From Hypomyces perniciosus (lineage: Eukaryota > Ascomycota > Sordariomycetes > Hypocreales > Hypocreaceae): DNA of 64,000 nucleotides. Below the pieces are notes generated by a model that saw only the letters and a list, made by a program, of their open reading frames with translations, was not told the DNA's origin and did not search any database. Positions 59,493 to 64,000 of the stretch are shown here, one piece after another. The translations under genes and the position numbers were made by a program. The stretch covers positions 2,294,001 to 2,358,000 of the forward strand of contig SPDT01000007.1 in NCBI GenBank assembly GCA_008477525.1. Reading direction: 5' to 3'. How positions within the stretch are numbered: position 1 is the first letter of the stretch; each line of letters begins with the position of its first letter.

Positions 59493-59529
59493 TACGGAGT
59501 AGTAGTACTATTATTACTACTACTCCGTA
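59493..59529. repeat. Inverted repeat, 15-bp arms, 7-nt loop
   Basis: The left arm is TACGGAGTAGTAGTA (59493-59507), the loop is CTATTAT, and the right arm TACTACTACTCCGTA (59515-59529) is its exact reverse complement. It could form a short hairpin. Confidence 0.9.
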
Positions 59530-60651
59530 TTAATGCCCGCGCGTTTGTGCAACCGCACCTTCGGCGTGGCCCTAGCCCAATAAGCATGTGCGTGGGCTTA
59601 GGCCTCTTTCTCTTCTGAGTAGTTTTAATGGATAACTGATGGAGGACAAGCATGTGGCCGCCTAATCTCCAGGCCCAATCTCCATGGCCTGACTGTCATC
59701 TAGTGTTTCCCAGGCAATCAACAGTAGTAGTACCTTTGCTGGCTACGTTCCATCAACTGGTGAAACGGACATGACATCGCAACCATTGGCAATGTATGTT
59801 TGGTCGTCCACGCATGGCTTCCGAATGACGTTGCTGCTGCATCCGTCGGCACAACATATCCAACCTACCAGTTACACATAATAAACATGTACGGAGTATT
59901 ACTATCAGCAAGTCGTTGTTGGCTCCGGAGACGTCAAGCACCGGCCCAAGATGGGGCACCCCATCCATCACTTGTCCTTGGTATCGGCCATCGAACGTCA
60001 TTCTACTCATCGAACACCTACCTAGTCAAGCACATCGTTGGCTCGATGCCTCCTCACCGCACTTTTTGTTCTTTCCACGCTTCGTGGCGTGCGCCAACTT
60101 TCCCGACGATAACCTGGATTCTCTCTGTTCTTCATTGGCGCTGGTGACATGCTGCAACACCCTTCATTCGCTTAAGTCGTTCCATGAGATGTGACGAAGG
60201 TTTAGCTCAGATCATTACTGGCGCTCTGACCATCGGGGTGGAGGCGGCGTTCTAACTTAGTGCAGTGCTAGAGGGTCAGCGTTTTGGAAGGATGCGTGGG
60301 ATGGACGCCTGGTCACAAGACAGCTCTGCATTTTTGTTGAGCCCTTGGCCTGGTTGCTTCGTGTTGTGTTCGAGGAGATATTAGCAGATGCTCCTTGCGA
60401 TGTGGTCTTATATCGTATTGAATCCAGTTGCCGGCTGTATCAAACGCTCGTAACATGCTAACGTCTGTCATCCAACACTGTTCACTTGGTCTTTGACGCT
60501 CTGCGGATCGCAGACTGCCTATGAAGCTGAAGAACACTGGGCCCGCACTTTGTCAACATCTCCATCTGTGATCCACACAACAAGGGCTCCAGACAAGAAC
60601 AAACAGAAAACTCGGAGTCGATTAGCGCGTATCCGCATCATGTACCTACAG

Positions 60652-60665
60652 TACGAGTACTCGTA
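60652..60665. repeat. 14-nt palindrome, related variant
   Basis: TACGAGTACTCGTA, self-complementary and close to the dispersed word. A near copy (TACGAGTACTCGTG) is at 17571-17584. Confidence 0.8.
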
Positions 60666-63600
60666 AACAGTAAAATAACGATTCATGCGACCCCTACTCT
60701 GCTCTCAGACTCCAATCTAGGGACTCTTCGTTTGCCGCTGTGCTTCGTATGTCGTCGCCTAATTCTACTTCGTAACGAGTACGAAGTCGATGGGTTCTGG
60801 GCTACTGTTGACGTCTGCTTTGGCGGCGCGGCGCGAGACGGTCCGCAGATCAATTGCCGCCGTCCAAACTCAAACTGGTGATAGTAGTACGAGTAGTACT
60901 CCGTAGTAGTCGTAGTATTAGATGGTTGCTGGCTGGATAACCGGAATACGAAACAAGAAGTTGCCGAAGATGATAACGGGGCTTTGGCTCTCTATTATTA
61001 GTAGCCATTGCTGCTGGGCGAACACAGCTGCTATCCAGGATGCTCCTCTCATCTGCAATGCGGAATTTTTGCGGTGCCATACTAGGATCTCGACCCAGCC
61101 TCATAATGTATCTCCAAGTCATTCTCAGTAGTCTTCCGAAACCCCCTAGCCTCACAGCACTTGCTTGTAGGTCTAGGCCTATAGGGGCATGCGCTAGATT
61201 GCGTTATCTGATGAGCCTACCAATATTATGCACGCTCGCTTCACACAAGCGGATTCGGCCTGGTGCGCTCTGTGGAGTGTCTCGAGGAATTTCTGATACG
61301 GTTGTCATCAATGCTGAGAGAACTTCAGCACCATCCAATTTCCACAGGCTGACGGCCTAACATGCTGTACTCGTACGAAAACGAATCGGCGATATAACGA
61401 GGATTTGTCGATTTTTTTTTCCGACTTTGCCCCTAAAAATATGTATGCAAGTGGGACAGAGTGGCGAACGATGATGTCTCACCACGGAACACGCCAGACT
61501 ACAATCTAGGCCTACCTATACTTGTATGTACTGCCTGAATTTTCATGTATCACTTTTCGACCTGCAAGGGCGTTTGTTGGCCAATGGAAGAAGACAAATC
61601 CGAATTGTGGTTCTTAATTGACCGAATCGGCACGGCAAGGATATATATTTATGTACAACAAGGGACTCATGGCTGTCAAAGTATGTACTCGTACTACTAC
61701 TACGAAGCACTACTACGGAAAAGTCTCTTTGATACTAAGTGGATAGAACTGCTGCAAGGGCAAAACTTCAAGGGGTGGGTTATAAATACCGGTATCAGAA
61801 ATGAGTGCTTACTCGTCGTACATGGACGCGCACAACCAAGGCAACAGTCAATCCTATTTCCCGAACCCCATAGCTTCGGGACACAGATTGCGCGGTACGG
61901 AGTACCGTCGCAACGGTTGTAGTATCGGGAACCGTTGCGCCCCTTGTTCTCGTTGCTACCGTGAAAGACGGAATAGGGCTGTACGATCCGAAGTCTTTGG
62001 CTGCTTCTACATACGACCGACTGCTACTAGTACGACTACTACTTCGTACTTCTTCTAATACTACTACTCCTACTGTCAGGAATGCGCTCCGTACGCGTAC
62101 CCGACTTAGTCAACCCGCATCATAAAGGTTACATCCGTATGGCCGTCAATCGGATTCCATCCAGGTGCTTCGTACTTCGCGATTCCTCCAGCCCAAGCCA
62201 AGTTGCAGTCCAAGCTCTCAGCTTTACCGGGCGAGACGATGAAACTGCCGTCCGAAATCGCCAGTGACATACATAGAACAGGGATAATATAGTGGTATTA
62301 TCGTGGATGTGTATGTTATTGCGACTACCTCGTAGGGAATACTAATCCTACTACTCTCCTCGCATGAATACCTCCTCTGCCACGGGGCTGTCGCGAGGTT
62401 CTTCCAGGTCTGGTAGTATTATTAGCGTCCTGGTGCGGTCCGTTGCGCCCGCAGACAAAGCGCTAAGTCCTACTCTGGTTAGGTAGTCATACGGCCAGCT
62501 CGACAATGCGTGCTGCTGCCTTTTGCTGCGAGACATGTCTAATATGACAGCCGATTTTTGCTCCAAATCATACTCGCAAGTTGTTCGCGAAGAATTTCGG
62601 TCGGTCCTTCATCGTTATTTTACGAGTATTCTTAATTTCGTATGGGGCACTACTCATAGTGGTGCCGTAGTACCCGTTAGTTAGTATAGAGGGCGTCGCC
62701 TCTCACACCGAGCCGCTTCCCAATCCGAATCGAGATCACCCATTCGCAAGAACAAGCCAGCTACGAAGTACGGGGTACTCAGCAGCTAATCTTCAATACT
62801 ACTACTTGCCACTCGCGTCGAATGAGCACCCTGAGCCTGAGGAGGGAGGGCCGTATTCGTTGTCCCCGGCATATGAGTAGTACATACTTCGTACAAGTGC
62901 CACACACTCTCTCCTGACGAGGGTCGCTTCCAGGTTCTTGATGCAGCATTGGTCACTTCTCCTAAATCCGTAATGCGTGCTTGCCCTCGTAGTTTCTGCT
63001 TTGGACTTGATGCCTCTAAGCCCTCCGAATATTGGCCAATCCCATCATCAACAGCAACACCAATGGTGAGTCCACCCCACAAAGCGTGGGGGTTGCTTGA
63101 TATCTACTAGGTAGTCCATTTGATCACAAAAAACCAGCTGTGTGCTGATTAGTCGTTGTTGGCTGTACTCCGTATATAAGGTACATATACAAACTGGAGC
63201 GCCTTCTATTGTAAATGGCATGATTTTTATGTGCCTTGATAAGATAGCGACTGGCTCCACCATCAGCAGCCACATTGAGGAACAAGGTATGTATGTGTTT
63301 CCTCGAGCCGCGAGCATGGATGGATGTTTGAGCCTGGCTCAGTTCAGGGGTTTGGTGCGCGGATCACCGCTTCGGACTGCTTCTCTGCAGCTTCCGTCGG
63401 GCCCGGACGAAATGTATGTACGATGTGTGTACGGAGTACGGAATATTCCATACGTAAATCGGTCTTCACGGCCCTTGCCCGAGGCTGATATGGCGTAGTG
63501 GTCGTATGTAGTAGTACTTCGTGCTAATAGTGGTATCATCAAGGGATGGCCAGGTGAATTGGACGCGTCTCGGTGAGTTCTAGCCAATTGCCGATGAACT

Positions 63601-64000
63601 CGTGTCTGGTTGCTCGGCTTGTGCTTGTTGCATAGCTCCCCAGATCACGGCACGTCGTGCAGGTCTAACATATTGATAGAGGCAGATTGCAGCAAGGTGG
63701 CTGGTGTCTGGATGGTCCAATGCCCAGTAGGCCACAGATGCTTCTTTTAAAACGCTGTAGATACATAATATCCTCATTTAATCAGCGGGCCTGAAGGTTG
63801 GTTCGCCAGCCCCCAACGAGAGGTCCGAATCTCAGGCTCCAATATTCCGTGCAGGACACGATGATCCTGGCAAGGGTAAAATAAGAGTGCAAAAACCTTC
63901 AGCTGCCGTGTTCTGTGCGAGAACTGACTGGGCTGTGAGGAAAGGTATGAGTACAGAGTGGTAATACTACCTTACTAATAGCCTCAAATTGACGCTTGTT

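Larger units (their letters stand above)
3248..63438. repeat. Dispersed 9-nt word family TACG[G/A]AGTA
   Basis: Hand-found exact copies of TACGGAGTA or its complement start at 3248, 9537, 10172, 13793, 17541, 18169, 18240, 18484, 22580, 23032, 44241, 44393, 45704, 58850, 58857, 59493, 59521, 59890, 60897, 61896, 63166 and 63430. TACGAAGTA or its complement starts at 17832, 18017, 19062, 23389, 43995, 44180, 45494, 59091, 60766, 62040, 62762 and 62885. None falls in an exon. The start and end given are the outer limits of the family, not one element. Confidence 0.8.
57553..64000. other. Gene-free region with palindromic TACG[G/A]AGTA clusters
   Basis: 6.4 kb in which I find no convincing gene. 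Weak coding-like shards occur at about 58340-58435 and 58445-58640 in different frames (the second Gln/His-rich), and at 61801-61905. The region is dense in TAC/GTA triplets and in the dispersed word: exact TACGGAGTA-class copies at 58850, 58857, 59493, 59521, 59890, 60897, 61896, 63166 and 63430; TACGAAGTA-class copies at 59091, 60766, 62040, 62762 and 62885. Confidence 0.55.

Noticed and set aside
60190..60245. tRNA-like TTAGCTCAG A-box
   Set aside because: No matching T-loop (GTTCRANNC) or closing acceptor stem is found downstream.

Overview
The window reads as nuclear DNA of a filamentous ascomycete (Pezizomycotina). Genes are split by short introns of 49-80 nt (one of 260 nt) with GTRNGT-like donors and CTRAC-like branch sites, and the protein families are ascomycete ones: RTA1-like, fungal GT31, an 'ipa'-type protein, REB1, ATM1 and Dal5-type MFS. 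Several proteins resemble Sordariomycete (Hypocreales-like) relatives as I remember them; I could not test this. Splice sites were worked out by hand and checked by exon phase and reading-frame length. I found no rRNA, tRNA, CRISPR array or intact transposon.

Layout. 0-9.1 kb: a small membrane protein at the window edge, an 'ipa'-type protein with a HicA-like C-terminus, a Cys-rich protein with a basic pentapeptide tail, a small membrane protein, a secreted ten-cysteine effector-like protein and an RTA1-family protein. 11.6-17.2 kb: a medium-chain reductase, a Dal5-type transporter and a Golgi-type GT31. 19.8-26 kb: an AMID/AIF-like oxidoreductase converging on a methyltransferase, then a conserved acidic protein and a 164-aa unknown. 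26-34.4 kb: gene-poor and pyrimidine-rich, with gene relics and a degenerate repeat locus. 34.4-43.9 kb: GT1 glycosyltransferase, mitochondrial ABC transporter ATM1, cytochrome P450 and a seven-exon flavin monooxygenase. 46-57.6 kb: REB1-like Myb factor, a mitochondrial P-loop protein and a very long disordered protein whose frame is broken by one TAG. 57.6-64 kb: no convincing gene.

Function. Most genes look unlinked. ATM1, REB1, AMID-like and GT31 are core cell functions. The P450, the monooxygenase and perhaps the GT1 could form a small tailoring locus, but no backbone synthase is visible.

The clearest unexplained signal is a short dispersed word, TACG[G/A]AGTA, counted by hand about 34 times on the two strands. 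It lies outside exons, occurs inside two introns, is absent from about 20.6 kb in the middle, and clusters as palindromes at the right end.
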